From the NCBI GenBank assembly GCA_947652605.1, contig CANTFG010000191.1, forward strand, positions 1 to 64,000: a DNA stretch of 64,000 nucleotides, written 5' to 3'. The notes beneath the pieces were generated by a model that saw only the letters and a program-made list of their open reading frames with translations, was not told the origin of the DNA and did no database searches. Shown here in pieces: positions 63,035 to 64,000 of the stretch. Numbering within the stretch: position 1 is the first letter of the stretch; every line of letters starts with the position of its first letter. The stretch comes from Elmis aenea (Eukaryota; Arthropoda; Insecta; Coleoptera; Elmidae). The position numbers and the translations under genes were made by a program.

Positions 63035-63651
63035 TGTTGTGGTACGTGTGCTTTGGTGATGTGGGTGTTTTTTCCAATAAGGCTCCTTTGGTATTTTACT
63101 TGATGTTTATTTGATAAATCGCTAAATTGACCTTACACTTGCACTTAACTTAACTTAAATTACTAAATATCGATGAACTGATACGAATTTTGTTAGAACA
63201 ACCAAATGACTTCCGAGGTGGTATGGAAGTGTTCACGACTTCAAAGTTGTTATCGAAGTCCTGATAAAAATTACGAAGTTCCAATTGTAAAATAATACTG
63301 CTGACATTTGCAATAATAATTAACTAATAGAAAAGCTTATTGTGTCAGAATAGACCAATCAAAATGGTTAACGTAATAAGGTCCTAAATATTTGTCTATC
63401 TGACATATTAGTTAAGTAGAATTTTGATAAATAAGTTGTTCCCAATAATGCAATAATTTTGAATAGTTATTACCGAATATATTGTCAGCACATTATGATG
63501 TTACAATTAAAACTATGAAATAGCTGATGTGTCGCATTCTTGTATTACTTAGCGGTAATAACGCAATAATAATGGACAAATAATTTAAATAAAATATTGA
63601 GTAATATCGAAATAATTTCTAAAATATTAATGAATTTTGGGATTTACAACA
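63035..63651 (-). repeat. 5' LTR (minus-strand element)
   Basis: 617 bp, identical in length to the left LTR and, as far as I can read, in sequence. Confidence 0.95.
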
Positions 63652-63655
63652 ACAG

Positions 63656-64000
63656 TGATTAGCATAAATGACTCAATTTTGTAACATTTTGCTATTTCAT
63701 GATATAACATAATAATAATTTTTATTATTTGTGTGCTTTTCTTAACGAATGTATAAAAATTTTAAATAAATAAATAAACATATACATTGTTCTTCTTATT
63801 TATTATAAGGTGACCATTTTTTCCCCTGAACTTTCGGGGACACTAAGCTGGAGAAAAAAAAAGGTCCTCAACTAACTTTCGTAAAATCTATTTTCCCGTT
63901 TCCCGTACATCACAAACCACAACTTTCATTTTAATAAACGGAATTCAAATTAAAAAGCGGGATTTAAAACCCACACATTTTTGCACATTACAAAACGAGA
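63656..64000. other. No gene recognised at the right edge
   Basis: AT-rich sequence. CCCCTGAACTTTCGGGGACA (about 63826-63845) forms a small inverted repeat, but I cannot assign it. Confidence 0.4.

Larger units (their letters stand above)
58747..63651 (-). mobile_element. LTR retrotransposon encoding gag-protease only, 4905 bp
   Basis: Two 617-bp LTRs that look identical flank a minus-strand gene. The ends are TGTTGTGG and TTTACAACA. The target duplication is ACAG (58743-58746, 63652-63655). Primer site, polypurine tract and one intact ORF are present, but RT and integrase are missing. Identical LTRs and an intact ORF indicate recent movement, which must have used enzymes from another element. 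Confidence 0.9.

Overview
The window is eukaryotic, AT-rich, intron-era DNA that is almost entirely transposable elements. The mix of families (Penelope-like elements with GIY-YIG nuclease, Jockey/CR1/RTE-type non-LTR elements, insect-type Ty3/gypsy elements with very long LTRs, Ty1/copia, piggyBac, mariner, PIF/Harbinger, Merlin, hAT), together with a recognisable exon of the planar-polarity gene Van Gogh, points to an insect with a large repeat-rich genome. I would guess a beetle, but the sequence alone does not settle this. There are no bacterial operons, CRISPR arrays, tRNA or rRNA genes that I can see.

Layout. 0-7 kb: the 3' part of a Penelope-like element (PLE), 3' ends of two non-LTR elements, the 5' end of an RTE, and two piggyBac remnants lying as a large inverted repeat (3.6-4.3 and 6.3-7.0 kb). 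7.7-9.4 kb: an internally deleted PIF/Harbinger element with a palindromic TA-flanked element nested in its transposase. 10.5-12.4 kb: a decayed mariner and, beside it, a mariner with complete ends. 12.6-15 kb: an array with hAT-like ends, then a piggyBac transposase relic broken by a small PLE insertion. 16-17.9 kb: two inverted-repeat elements and a Vang exon. 18.8-19.7 kb: a gypsy integrase relic. 20.3-24.07 kb: the 5' half of a gypsy element whose leader carries five covarying hairpins and a tandem array of primer-binding sites, cut off by a Merlin transposase fragment. 24.9-25.8 kb: an unassigned broken ORF of about 290 codons, possibly an endogenous viral element. 26.2 kb: a candidate alanine-rich terminal exon. 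28.2-35.7 kb: a mosaic Jockey element followed by pieces of two other non-LTR elements.

36.9-55.3 kb is a nest of insertions. A minus-strand copia element is split by a hAT-like element with a perfect 8-bp target duplication (37243-55002). Inside the hAT lies an RTE split by a gypsy element with a 4-bp duplication (39302-47504), whose 3' LTR carries a TTAA-flanked piggyBac-type MITE. Also inside the hAT is a PLE with two direct 757-bp pseudo-LTRs (48587-54742), split by a PIF/Harbinger element, itself split by a small element with a 9-bp duplication. Where I checked frame arithmetic for the PLE and for the 56.7-kb Harbinger, removing the insertion plus one duplication puts the host reading frame back in register.

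55.3-57.9 kb: a non-LTR reverse transcriptase split by another Harbinger (TCA duplication). 58.7-63.65 kb: a complete minus-strand LTR element with LTRs that look identical, encoding only a gag-protease polyprotein with a long Asn/Ser/Lys-rich domain. Its reverse transcriptase, most of RNase H and integrase are missing, so it would have to be mobilised in trans. The most notable points are the depth of the nest, the leader RNA architecture of the 20.3-kb gypsy element, the same type of -1 frameshift heptamer in two gypsy elements, the gag-protease-only element, and the unassigned ORF at 25 kb.
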